Assembly: GCF_900156165.1 (NCBI RefSeq)
Contig: NZ_FTMY01000005.1
Location: 186,001 to 250,000 of the forward strand
DNA from: Pseudacidovorax sp. RU35E
GTDB lineage: Bacteria; Pseudomonadota; Gammaproteobacteria; Burkholderiales; Burkholderiaceae_C
Reading direction: 5' to 3'
Length of the DNA stretch: 64,000 bases
Below the pieces are notes generated by a model. That model worked only from the letters and a program-made list of their open reading frames with translations, ran no database searches and was not told the origin of the DNA. The translations under genes and the position numbers were made by a program. Shown here one piece after another: positions 26,896 to 36,709 of this stretch (the stretch's first letter is position 1; each line of letters begins with the position of its first letter).

Positions 26896-29310
26896 TCAGA
26901 ACGACGTGCCGATCTGGAATTGGAAGCGCTGCGTGCGGTCCGCCGTGATGCCGGTCGCGGTGTCTTCCTTCTGGTAGAGCACCGGCACCGCATAGGCCAG
27001 GCTCAGGGGGCCCAGCGGCGAGAGCCAGCTCACGCCCAGGCCGACCGAGGCGCGCAGCTTCTGCTGCGCCTTCCACTGCGCATCCGTCAGCGACGAGGTG
27101 CGGTCGGCAAAGACATTGCCCGCGTCGAAGAAGCCGAAGAGCCGCAGCGTGCGGTCGTTGCCCGCACCCGGGAAGGGCGTGCTCAGTTCCGCATTGACGA
27201 TGGCCTTGCGCAGGCCGCCCAGCGCACCAGCCGTCACGCTGTCGCGCGGGCCGAGCGAGTTGCTTTCGAAGCCGCGCACCGAGCCCAGGCCGCCCGCATA
27301 GAAATTCTTGAACACCGGGTAGGTGTCGCCGCCCAGCGCGCGCGCCCAGCCCAGCTCGCCATTGACCGCGAAGGTGTACTGCTTGCTGATCGGGAAGTAG
27401 CGCTGGTACTGGTAGCTGGTCTTCAGATAGCGCGCGCCCGATGCCACGCCCCATTCCGCATTGGCGTTCTGCAGCGTGCCGCGCGTCGGGGTCAGGCCGC
27501 TGTCGCGGGTGTCGCGCGACCAGCCCACGGTCAGCGGCACGCCGGTGACGGCGTCGCGCGCGCACACCACGCTGGGCGCCGTGCCCGTGCACTGGAAGTA
27601 GTCCAGGTAGGCCTGCGGCGTGGCCGTGTAGGCGTAGCTGCCATCCACCAGCGTGTAGGCGCCGTTGCTGCCGGGCTTGAAGGAATAGCGCTCCAGCCCG
27701 ATGCCGAAGAACACGCGGTTGAGTTCGTCGAACGGCACGCCGAACTTGAGCGACACGCCCTGCGTGGTGAGCTTGTAGTTGCCGTCGGCGGCGTACGCGG
27801 GCCGCGAGGTGTTCTGGTAGACGCTGATGGCACGCGAGATGCCGTCGGCCGTGAAGTACGGGTCGACCGCCGAAACCGACACCGAGGTGCTGTACGAGCC
27901 GATGCTCGCGTTCAACCCCAGGTAGTTGCCCGAGCCGAAGACGTTCTCCTGCGTGATGCCGAAGGTCAGCGTCACCTTGTCGGTGCTGGAGTAGCCCGCG
28001 CCCAGGTTCAGCGAGCCGGTGGGCTTTTCCTTCACGTCGACCATCAGGTCCACCGTGTCGGGCGAGCCGGGCACTTCCTGCGTCTGGATGTCCACCTCGC
28101 TGAAGTAGCCGAGGCGGTCCAGCCGGTCGCGCGAGAGCTTGATCTTGTCGCCCTCGTACCAGGCGGACTCGTACTGCCGCATCTCACGACGGATCACCTC
28201 GTCGCGGGTGCGCGCGTTGCCGCCCACCAGGATGCGGCGCACGAACACGCGCTGGCGCGGCAGGCCCTTGAACAGCAGCGTCACGCGCCCCTGCGTGCGG
28301 TCGGCGTCCGGCACGGCCTCCACCTTGGCGAAGGCGAAACCGAAACGCGCGTAGTACTCGGTGAAGGCGCGCGTGGTCGCGGTGACATCCTGGCCGTTGT
28401 AGTAGTCGCCAGGCCGCACGGTCACCAGCGACTTGAAGTCGTCCTCGCGACCCAGGTAGTCGCCATCGAGCTTCACACCCGCCACCACGAAGCGCTCGCC
28501 TTCGGTGATGTTGACCGTCAGCGTGAGCGACTGGCGATCCGCCGACAGGGCCACCTGCGTGGAGTCGATGCGGAAGTCCATGTAGCCGCGCGTCAGGTAG
28601 TACTGGCGCAGCGTCTCCAGGTCGGCGTCGAGCTTGGCGCGTGAATACTGGTTGGACTTGGTATACCAGCTCATCCAGTTGCCCGCGTCCAGGTCGAACA
28701 GGCCCAGCAGCGTCTTCTCGCTGAAGGCGCTGGCGCCCACCACGCGCACCGCGGTGATATGCGCGGTGTCGCCCTCGGTCACCGTGAAGCTGATATTGAC
28801 GCGGTTGTGCTCCAGCGGCGTGGCGGTGGTCTGCACGCTGGCACTGTAGAAGCCCTTGCCGATGTACTGGCGCTTGAGCTCCTGCTCGGCGCGGTCGGCC
28901 AGCGCCTTGTCGTAGGGCCGGCCCTCCGCCAGGCCTACCTCGCGCAGGGCCTTGGTCATGGCCTGCTTGTCGAATTCCTTGGCGCCCTCGAAGTCCACGC
29001 CCGCGATGGTCGGGCGCTCCTCCACGATCACCACCAGCACGTTGCCCGAGATGTCGAGCCGCACGTCCTTGAACAGGCCCAGCTCGTACAGCGCGCGGAT
29101 GGCGGTGGAGCCGCGATCGTCGGTGTAGGTGTCGCCCACATGCAGGGGCAGGGCATGGAAGATCGTGCCGGGTTCCACCCGCTGCAGGCCCTCCACCCGC
29201 AGGTCGCGGATGGTGAAGGGCTCGGCGGCCCATGCGGCATGACTGCCGGCGAAGAGGGCGAAGGCGCCGAGGGCGGTATGCAGCGGTCGGCCGCAGAACA
29301 GGAAACGCAT
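26896..29310 (-). CDS. BamA-family outer membrane assembly factor (paralogue)
   Basis: The 804-residue protein has a signal peptide (to about residue 28, AWAAEP) and five POTRA domains starting FTIRDLRVEGLQRVEPGTIF. They are followed by a 16-stranded Omp85 barrel with GSVRGFESNSLGPRD (the lid-loop VRGF motif) and a terminal Phe in QFQIGTSF, the barrel insertion signal. BamA folds barrel proteins into the outer membrane. In most betaproteobacteria bamA lies between rseP and skp. Here it stands alone between tctC and nadE, so it is probably a second copy or a specialised Omp85 rather than the housekeeping gene. Confidence 0.88.
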   Translation of the reverse strand: MRFLFCGRPLHTALGAFALFAGSHAAWAAEPFTIRDLRVEGLQRVEPGTIFHALPLHVGDTYTDDRGSTAIRALYELGLFKDVRLDISGNVLVVIVEERPTIAGVDFEGAKEFDKQAMTKALREVGLAEGRPYDKALADRAEQELKRQYIGKGFYSASVQTTATPLEHNRVNISFTVTEGDTAHITAVRVVGASAFSEKTLLGLFDLDAGNWMSWYTKSNQYSRAKLDADLETLRQYYLTRGYMDFRIDSTQVALSADRQSLTLTVNITEGERFVVAGVKLDGDYLGREDDFKSLVTVRPGDYYNGQDVTATTRAFTEYYARFGFAFAKVEAVPDADRTQGRVTLLFKGLPRQRVFVRRILVGGNARTRDEVIRREMRQYESAWYEGDKIKLSRDRLDRLGYFSEVDIQTQEVPGSPDTVDLMVDVKEKPTGSLNLGAGYSSTDKVTLTFGITQENVFGSGNYLGLNASIGSYSTSVSVSAVDPYFTADGISRAISVYQNTSRPAYAADGNYKLTTQGVSLKFGVPFDELNRVFFGIGLERYSFKPGSNGAYTLVDGSYAYTATPQAYLDYFQCTGTAPSVVCARDAVTGVPLTVGWSRDTRDSGLTPTRGTLQNANAEWGVASGARYLKTSYQYQRYFPISKQYTFAVNGELGWARALGGDTYPVFKNFYAGGLGSVRGFESNSLGPRDSVTAGALGGLRKAIVNAELSTPFPGAGNDRTLRLFGFFDAGNVFADRTSSLTDAQWKAQQKLRASVGLGVSWLSPLGPLSLAYAVPVLYQKEDTATGITADRTQRFQFQIGTSF

Positions 29311-29565
29311 GGATCGGGTCGGGGCGCCAGCGCAGGGGCGCAGGTCGCCGAAGTGGCGTGGCGCGGATCATGGGCGGGCACTTGGGAGGAATCGTGGACG
29401 AGCGCGCGCTGCGCTCCCGCCTTTGTCCGACAAGGGCGGCGCAAGCGTCGGGGTGCCCACGGCCAGCCGTTGTCGTAGAGTGCTTGGCCATGCGGCCCGC
29501 GCCGCTCAACCGCATGGCGCTGCGCCCCACCGCACCCGCCCATTGCCCGCTCCGCCGTCCCGACC

Positions 29566-31635
<2,070 letters not shown>

Positions 31636-31660
31636 GGGCCGCCACGTTCTCTTCGGCGGC

Positions 31661-31681
31661 TTGTATTCGAGTGGATACAAT
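31661..31681 (+). promoter_or_regulatory. Operator/-10 box of the toxin-antitoxin operon
   Basis: An inverted repeat TTGTAT-N8-ATACAA (31661-31680) overlaps TACAAT at 31676-31681, a good -10 box. With a start site near 31688 the toxin mRNA would be nearly leaderless. The repeat is placed where the complex of the two proteins would block transcription. Confidence 0.5.
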
Positions 31682-31687
31682 TCGGCG

Positions 31688-31978
31688 ATGCTGGACGTCC
31701 AGCTCACCACCACCTTCCAACGTTGGCTCGGCGGCCTGATCGACCTCCGCGCCCGCATTGCCATTGCGCGCCGGCTGGAGCGCTTGGCCGCGGGCAACGC
31801 GGGCGACAGCAAGTCCGTCGGCGAGGGCGTGACCGAGATGCGCGTCGACGTCGGGCCCGGCTATCGCGTGTATTACACGCGCCGCGGGCAGCAGATCGTC
31901 ATCGTGCTTGCGGGCGGCGACAAGTCTTCGCAGCAACGCGACATCCAGCGCGCACAGGCCATGGCCAAGGAGTATTGA
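31688..31978 (+). CDS. RelE/HigB-like toxin of type II TA module
   Basis: A 96-residue basic protein of the Gp49/RelE-like addiction-module killer family. FQRWLGGLIDLRARIAIARR opens the fold, GVTEMRVDVGPGYRVYYTRR carries the conserved Arg-Tyr core, and IVIVLAGGDKSSQQRDIQRA is the C-terminal strand-helix. The family cleaves ribosome-bound mRNA. Its stop codon is followed after one base by the antitoxin ATG, so toxin precedes antitoxin, the higBA order. A TTG at 31661 would add nine residues but falls in the operator. Confidence 0.85.
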   Translation: MLDVQLTTTFQRWLGGLIDLRARIAIARRLERLAAGNAGDSKSVGEGVTEMRVDVGPGYRVYYTRRGQQIVIVLAGGDKSSQQRDIQRAQAMAKEY

Positions 31979-31979
31979 G

Positions 31980-32267
31980 ATGCCCGACACCCTTCATGCC
32001 TTCGACATGTCCGAGATGCTCGACAGCGACGAGGCGATTGCCGAGTACCTGTCGCAGGTGATGGCGGACGGTGATGCCGACGAGCTGGTGGCCGCGCTCG
32101 GCCACATCGCGCGGGCCAGAGGCATGGCGCAGATCGCCCGCGATGCCGGCCTGGGCCGCGAGTCGCTCTACAAGGCGCTGGCGCCCGGCGCCAAGCCCCG
32201 CTTCGACACGGTGCTGCGTGTGGTCAGGGCGCTGGGTGTGCGGCTGGAGGCCCGCCCAGCCGGTTGA
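31980..32267 (+). CDS. HigA-like antitoxin with helix-turn-helix
   Basis: A 95-residue acidic protein of the addiction-module antidote family: DSDEAIAEYLSQVMADGDAD at the N-terminus (toxin-binding side) and an XRE-type helix-turn-helix around MAQIARDAGLGRESLYKALA. It should neutralise the preceding RelE-like protein and repress the operon through the TTGTAT/ATACAA operator. One base separates it from the toxin gene. Confidence 0.85.
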   Translation: MPDTLHAFDMSEMLDSDEAIAEYLSQVMADGDADELVAALGHIARARGMAQIARDAGLGRESLYKALAPGAKPRFDTVLRVVRALGVRLEARPAG

Positions 32268-32278
32268 CCTGGCGCGGG

Positions 32279-32515
32279 TCAACCACTTGGCGGGCGCCGG
32301 CCGGGCGCCTGCCTGAGCGGCGCCAGCAGCGGCCGCAGGCCGTTGTGGTCGATCTCCAGCATCAGGGCGAGCAGCCGGCCGATCTCGCCCTTGGGGAAGC
32401 CTTCGCGCGCGAACCACGCCAGGTAGTTGCCGGGCAGGTCGGCGATGAGCGTGCCCTTGTGCTTGCCGAAAGGCATGGGCAGCGTGGCCAGGCGTTCGAG
32501 GTCTTCGGGTTTCAT
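32279..32515 (-). CDS. DUF3820 family protein
   Basis: A 78-residue protein. PMPFGKHKGTLIADLPGNYL (residues 14-33) is the hallmark of DUF3820, sometimes annotated as quorum-sensing-regulated virulence factor. It is also reminiscent of exonuclease-associated segments; no biochemical role is established. Its ATG overlaps the stop of the upstream lipoprotein gene (ATGA), so the two are co-translated. It is convergent with the antitoxin gene, 11 bp apart. Confidence 0.8.
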   Translation of the reverse strand: MKPEDLERLATLPMPFGKHKGTLIADLPGNYLAWFAREGFPKGEIGRLLALMLEIDHNGLRPLLAPLRQAPGRRPPSG

Positions 32516-32928
32516 CGGGTCTGGGTCCAGGTCAGGCCGTCCTTCGAGCGGTAGGTGCCGCCCGTGGCGCAGCAGCCGCCCGCGCCGAAGGCCATGCGGC
32601 CCAGCTCGGCCGTCACGCCCTGCGCCTCGGCCGCCAGCGACTGACGTTGGCAACTGGTGAGGATGTTTCCGGGGTAGTAGGGCTTCGGCGCCAGCACCTG
32701 CTCCCATTGCACCTGTGTGCCCTGCATCGACACGATGCGGTACACCGCGCAGTCGTGGACCACCAGGTGAACGGGCTGGCCGTTCAACATGCCCTGGAAC
32801 ACGTCTTCCGGCGCGGCCTTCTGCAGCGCGACCGCGGCCTCTGTGGGTTCGGGCGGCGGCTCCTTGCAGCCCGCGCTCAGGCTGGCGACCAGCAACGCTG
32901 CGAAAGCCGGGCGAATGGAGAAGGGCAT
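32512..32928 (-). CDS. Small lipoprotein of unknown function
   Basis: A 138-residue protein with a lipoprotein signal peptide ending LSAGC (Cys near residue 21), followed by a Pro/Glu-rich linker and a compact domain with five more cysteines (HDCAVYRI, TSCQRQ, GGCCATGGTY). These suggest disulphides. It ends in SKDGLTWTQTR. I do not recognise a family. The ATG at 32928 was chosen because the signal peptide begins there. Confidence 0.7.
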   Translation of the reverse strand: MPFSIRPAFAALLVASLSAGCKEPPPEPTEAAVALQKAAPEDVFQGMLNGQPVHLVVHDCAVYRIVSMQGTQVQWEQVLAPKPYYPGNILTSCQRQSLAAEAQGVTAELGRMAFGAGGCCATGGTYRSKDGLTWTQTR

Positions 32929-32970
32929 CCGGCCATTGTGCGTTCGGACCGCCGACTGTTCGACCCATGA

Positions 32971-33082
32971 CCGTTCGGGCTGAGCCCCACCCCCAACCGT
33001 TCCGACTGAGTTCCACCTCAACCGTTCGGGCTGAGCTTGTCGAAGCCGGGCGCGGCGCTTCGACAGGCTCAGCGTGAACGGT
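32971..33082. repeat. REP-like inverted repeat with extra half-copies
   Basis: A hairpin at 33021-33082 has arms CCGTTCGGGCTGAGC... and ...GCTCAGCGTGAACGG joined through CTTGTCGAAGC/GCTTCGACAGG. Two further left half-copies lie upstream at 32971-32984 (CCGTTCGGGCTGAG) and 32997-33010 (CCGTTCCGACTGAG). The GAGCTTGTCGAAG/CTTCGACAGGCTC element is a very common dispersed hairpin in proteobacterial genomes. Confidence 0.75.
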
Positions 33083-33130
33083 GAGGGGAGATCGGCCGGC
33101 CCAGGGTTCCCGCTCAGACTTTGGCCGCGT

Positions 33131-34288
33131 TCAGCGCGGCGGCCGCTTCGCGATGCCCAAGGTCTTCGCCAGGATGCCCAGCATCACCTCGTCCGCCCCG
33201 CCGCCGATCGACGCCAGCCGCCCGTCGCGGTACAGGCGCGACACGCGGTTCTCCAGCGTGAAGCCCATGCCGCCCCAGAACTGCAGGCAGGTGTCGGCCA
33301 CCTCGCGCGTGAGCCGGCCGGCCTTGAGCTTGGCCATGGAGGCGAGCGTGAGCACGTCCTCGCGCTGCAGATGCAGGTCGCAGGCGCGGTAGGTGAGGGC
33401 GCGCAGCGCCTCCACCTCGGTCTGCAGTTCGGCCAGCTTGAACTGCACCCACTGCTGGTCGGCCAGCGTGGCGCCGAACATGCGGCGCTCCTGCGCCCAC
33501 TGCACCGTCTCGGCGATGCACTCCTCCATGGGCAGCAGCGAGCTGGCGGCGCACCACAGACGCTCTTCCTGGAACTGCTGCATCTGGTAGATGAAGCCCT
33601 GGCCTTCCTCGCCGATGCGAAAGCGCTGCGGCACGCGCACCTCGTCGAAGTAGATGAGTCCGGTGTCGCTGCTGTGCATGCCGATCTTGCGGATCTTGCG
33701 CGCCTTCTCGATGCCCGGGAGGTTCATCGGCACCATCACCAGCGACTTGTTGCGGTGCGCCGGCCCGTCGCTGGTGTTGACCAGCATGCACATCCAGTCG
33801 GCCTGCAGGCTGTTGGTGATCCACATCTTCTGGCCGGAGATGACGTAGTCGTCGCCGTCCTTGCGCGCGGTGCTGCGGATGGCTGCCACGTCGCTGCCGG
33901 CGCCGGGCTCGCTCACGCCGATACAGCCGACCTGCTCGCCGGCAATGGCTGGTGCCAGGAACTCGCGCTTGAGCTCCTCGCTGCCGAAGCGCGCCAGCGC
34001 GGGTGTGCACATGTCCGTCTGCACGCCGATGGCCATGGGAATGCCGCCGCAGCGCACATGGCCCAGCTCCTCGGCCATGGCCATGGCGTAGCTGTAGTCC
34101 AGCCCGCCGCCGCCATATTCCTCGGGCTTGTTCAGGCCCAGCAGGCCAAGCGCGCCCAGGCCCTGGAAGATCTCGTGCAGCGGCGCGATCTCGGCCTCTT
34201 CCCAGTCGTCGACCCGCGGGTTGATGGCTTCGTCGATGTAGCGGCGCAGGGTCTTGCGGATCTCTAGATGCTCGTGCGTGTACTGCAT
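33131..34288 (-). CDS. Acyl-CoA dehydrogenase (citronellyl/isovaleryl-type)
   Basis: The 385-residue flavoprotein has the usual three domains: IGVSEPGAGSDVAAIRSTAR (FAD/substrate loop), KMWITNSLQADWMC, and a C-terminal helical domain with AQERRMFGATLADQQWVQFK. At the usual catalytic position (EGT in most members) this protein reads GGGADEVMLGIL. The base may instead be a Glu in QQFQEERLW, as in isovaleryl-CoA dehydrogenase. The fit is with citronellyl-CoA dehydrogenase-like enzymes of branched-acid breakdown, but the substrate is not proven. Confidence 0.88.
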   Translation of the reverse strand: MQYTHEHLEIRKTLRRYIDEAINPRVDDWEEAEIAPLHEIFQGLGALGLLGLNKPEEYGGGGLDYSYAMAMAEELGHVRCGGIPMAIGVQTDMCTPALARFGSEELKREFLAPAIAGEQVGCIGVSEPGAGSDVAAIRSTARKDGDDYVISGQKMWITNSLQADWMCMLVNTSDGPAHRNKSLVMVPMNLPGIEKARKIRKIGMHSSDTGLIYFDEVRVPQRFRIGEEGQGFIYQMQQFQEERLWCAASSLLPMEECIAETVQWAQERRMFGATLADQQWVQFKLAELQTEVEALRALTYRACDLHLQREDVLTLASMAKLKAGRLTREVADTCLQFWGGMGFTLENRVSRLYRDGRLASIGGGADEVMLGILAKTLGIAKRPPR

Positions 34289-34459
34289 GGCGAGGGTGTC
34301 TCCTGTCGGCCTCTGTGACGCGCGCACGGCGGTGCGCGGCCGGCCTCTGGCGACTCTAGGAGCCGGCCGGCCTGGCGGCTTGTGCCAAGTGGCTGCCTCG
34401 TCCGCGCAGACGGCCCCTGGCTACCATTGCGGCCTCTTCCGATCCTGCCCTCCGAAAGC

Positions 34460-35683
34460 ATGCCCATGACCCGCCTCGGCACCCCTCTTTCTCCTTCGGC
34501 CACCCGTGTGATGCTCCTGGGCTCCGGCGAGCTCGGCAAGGAAGTGCTGATCGCGCTGCAGCGCCTGGGCGTGGAGACCATCGCCGTCGACCGCTACGAG
34601 AACGCCCCCGGCCAGCAGGTGGCCCACCGCGCCCGCACCATCACCATGAGCGACCCTGCGCAGCTCGAAGCGCTGCTGTCGGCCGAGCGGCCGCATCTGG
34701 TGGTGCCCGAGATCGAGGCCATCGCCACCGCCAAGCTCGAAGAGCTGGAAGAAGCCGGCCTGGTGCGCGTGATCCCCACCGCCCGCGCCGCGCGCTTGAC
34801 CATGGACCGCGAAGGCATCCGCCGCCTGGCCGCCGAGACGCTGGGCCTGCCCACCAGCCCCTACAAGTTCTGCGACTCGCTGGCCGAACTGCAGGCCGCC
34901 ATCGATGGGAAGGACGGCAAGGGCATCGGCTACCCCTGCATCGTCAAGCCGGTGATGAGCAGCTCCGGCAAGGGCCAGAGCAAGATCGACGGCCCCGCCG
35001 ACGTGCAGAAGGCCTGGGACTACGCCATGGCCGGCGGCCGCGTGAGCAAGGGCCGCGTCATCGTCGAAGGCTTCATCGACTTCGACTACGAGATCACGCT
35101 GCTCACGGTGCGCGCCCTGGGCGCCGACGGCCAGGTGCAGACGCAGTTCTGCGCGCCCATCGGCCACCTGCAGGTCAGCGGCGACTATGTCGAAAGCTGG
35201 CAGCCCCACCCCATGCACCCCGAGGCGCTGCGCAAGGCGCAGGACATCGCCGAGCGCGTGACGGCCGACCTGGGCGGCCAGGGCCTCTTCGGCGTGGAGC
35301 TGTTCGTCAAGGGCGAGGAGGTGTGGTTCAGCGAAGTGAGCCCCCGCCCGCACGACACCGGCCTGGTCACGCTGGCCACGCAGTGGCAGAGCGAATTCGA
35401 GCTGCATGCCCGCGCCATCCTGGGCCTGCCGGTGGACACCACCCTCAAGAGCCCCGGCGCCAGTGCCGTCATCTACGGCGGCGTGGATGCCACCGGCATC
35501 GTCTTCGACGGCGTGGCCGAGGCCCTGGCCGTGCCCGGCACCGACCTGCGCCTCTTCGGCAAGCCCGAGAGCTTCACCAAGCGCCGCATGGGCGTGGCGC
35601 TGGCCCATGCGGAGGACGTGGACACGGCCCGTGCGCGGGCCAAGGAGGCGGCGGGGAAGGTCCAGCCGCGCGTGCCGGACTGA
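34460..35683 (+). CDS. purT: Formate-dependent GAR transformylase PurT
   Basis: A 407-residue ATP-grasp enzyme. [20 protein letters not shown] (18-37) is the N-terminal nucleotide-binding motif, followed by [19 protein letters not shown] (ATP-grasp phosphate loop) and [19 protein letters not shown] (metal site). PurT makes formyl-GAR from GAR, formate and ATP, the folate-independent route of purine step 3. The start at 34460 is one of two close ATGs (34460, 34466). It is monocistronic. Confidence 0.96.
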   Translation: MPMTRLGTPLSPSATRVMLLGSGELGKEVLIALQRLGVETIAVDRYENAPGQQVAHRARTITMSDPAQLEALLSAERPHLVVPEIEAIATAKLEELEEAGLVRVIPTARAARLTMDREGIRRLAAETLGLPTSPYKFCDSLAELQAAIDGKDGKGIGYPCIVKPVMSSSGKGQSKIDGPADVQKAWDYAMAGGRVSKGRVIVEGFIDFDYEITLLTVRALGADGQVQTQFCAPIGHLQVSGDYVESWQPHPMHPEALRKAQDIAERVTADLGGQGLFGVELFVKGEEVWFSEVSPRPHDTGLVTLATQWQSEFELHARAILGLPVDTTLKSPGASAVIYGGVDATGIVFDGVAEALAVPGTDLRLFGKPESFTKRRMGVALAHAEDVDTARARAKEAAGKVQPRVPD

Positions 35684-35692
35684 TTACGCGCT

Positions 35693-36448
35693 TCAGGCCG
35701 CGTAGCGCAGCCGCACCTCGCCCAGCCCCTCGATGGCGCCGACCACGTCGGTGTCCAGGGGCGCCGCCAGCAACCCCGTGCACGAGCCTGTGGTGACGAT
35801 CTGCCCGGGCGACAGGGGCACGCCGCGCTCGGTGCAATGCCGGGCCAGCCAACCCACCAACCGCCACACGTCCTGCGCCGGATTGCCGCCGGTGGTGCGG
35901 GCGACTTCTTCTTCACCGAATCGCAGAGCGGCCTGCAGCGTGCGCAGGTCCAGTGCCGACGGGGCGAGCGGGGCCGGCTCGCCGACGACCAGCGCGCCGT
36001 GGCTCTGCAGGTCGGCCAGCCGCAGCGGCACGGGCGCTTCGCGGCCGGCGGCCAGACGGCTTTCCACACATTCGAGCGTGGGCACGACAGCGTCGAAGAA
36101 GCCCGCGAGTTCGGTGGGCGTGGGCATGTCCTGCCGCACTTCCAGCAGACGGCCTACGCGCAGGGCGGCCTCTAGCTCGACCCATCGGGCCGCGAAGCGC
36201 GCGGCCGGCAGTACGGCGCCCGAGGCATGGACGCCCGACGCCGGCAGCGGCCCGCAGTTGGGCTCGGTCTCGGCATTGGGCGCCCCGACCTTCCATCCGC
36301 CGATGCCGCCACCCAGGTGCGCAAGCACGGAATCCTGCACGGCATAGGCCTCGGCGGCGGTCGCGGGGAGTCCGCCGGTGGGCGTGATGCGGCGGGCGTC
36401 GGTGAAGGCGGTGGCCAGTTGCTGGCCGAGGTTGGAGATGGCGGTCAT
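35693..36448 (-). CDS. 2-keto-4-pentenoate hydratase-like protein (MhpD/FAH fold)
   Basis: A 251-residue protein of the MhpD/HpaH hydratase family. AEAYAVQDSVLAHLGGGIGG and WKVGAPN at the N-terminus, ELEAALRVGRLL as metal-binding region, and PGQIVTTGSCTGLLAAP at the end are typical. Such enzymes hydrate 2-hydroxypenta-2,4-dienoate in meta-cleavage pathways. No other meta-cleavage gene is nearby, so the role here is open. It is convergent with purT, 9 bp apart. Confidence 0.82.
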   Translation of the reverse strand: MTAISNLGQQLATAFTDARRITPTGGLPATAAEAYAVQDSVLAHLGGGIGGWKVGAPNAETEPNCGPLPASGVHASGAVLPAARFAARWVELEAALRVGRLLEVRQDMPTPTELAGFFDAVVPTLECVESRLAAGREAPVPLRLADLQSHGALVVGEPAPLAPSALDLRTLQAALRFGEEEVARTTGGNPAQDVWRLVGWLARHCTERGVPLSPGQIVTTGSCTGLLAAPLDTDVVGAIEGLGEVRLRYAA

Positions 36449-36642
36449 GGAAGGGCGCGGTGGGGGAAACGGAGAAGGCAGCGAGGGAGTATGCCGGCCC
36501 GTGCAGGCCAGCCCAACCAACCGCTCGCCCCATAGCCGCGTCACGGTTCTGGGGCGATGAGCGGTGCCGCCACGCCGATGCCACATCTGCAGAGCGCCTG
36601 AATGCGACGCATGAACTGCGCCGAGTCCCGTGAAGGCAACAA

Positions 36643-36665
36643 GAAAGGCGCCCGCGGCGCCTTTC
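36643..36665 (-). terminator. Terminator hairpin downstream of htpG
   Basis: A perfect 10-bp stem GAAAGGCGCC/GGCGCCTTTC with a three-base loop, 45 bp after the htpG stop, followed on the minus strand by a short T-rich tract (TTCTTGTTG). Moderate intrinsic terminator. Confidence 0.65.
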
Positions 36666-36709
36666 TCAACCTGTGTCACGCCCCACCCAGGGGCGCGAGC
36701 ACATCCGCC

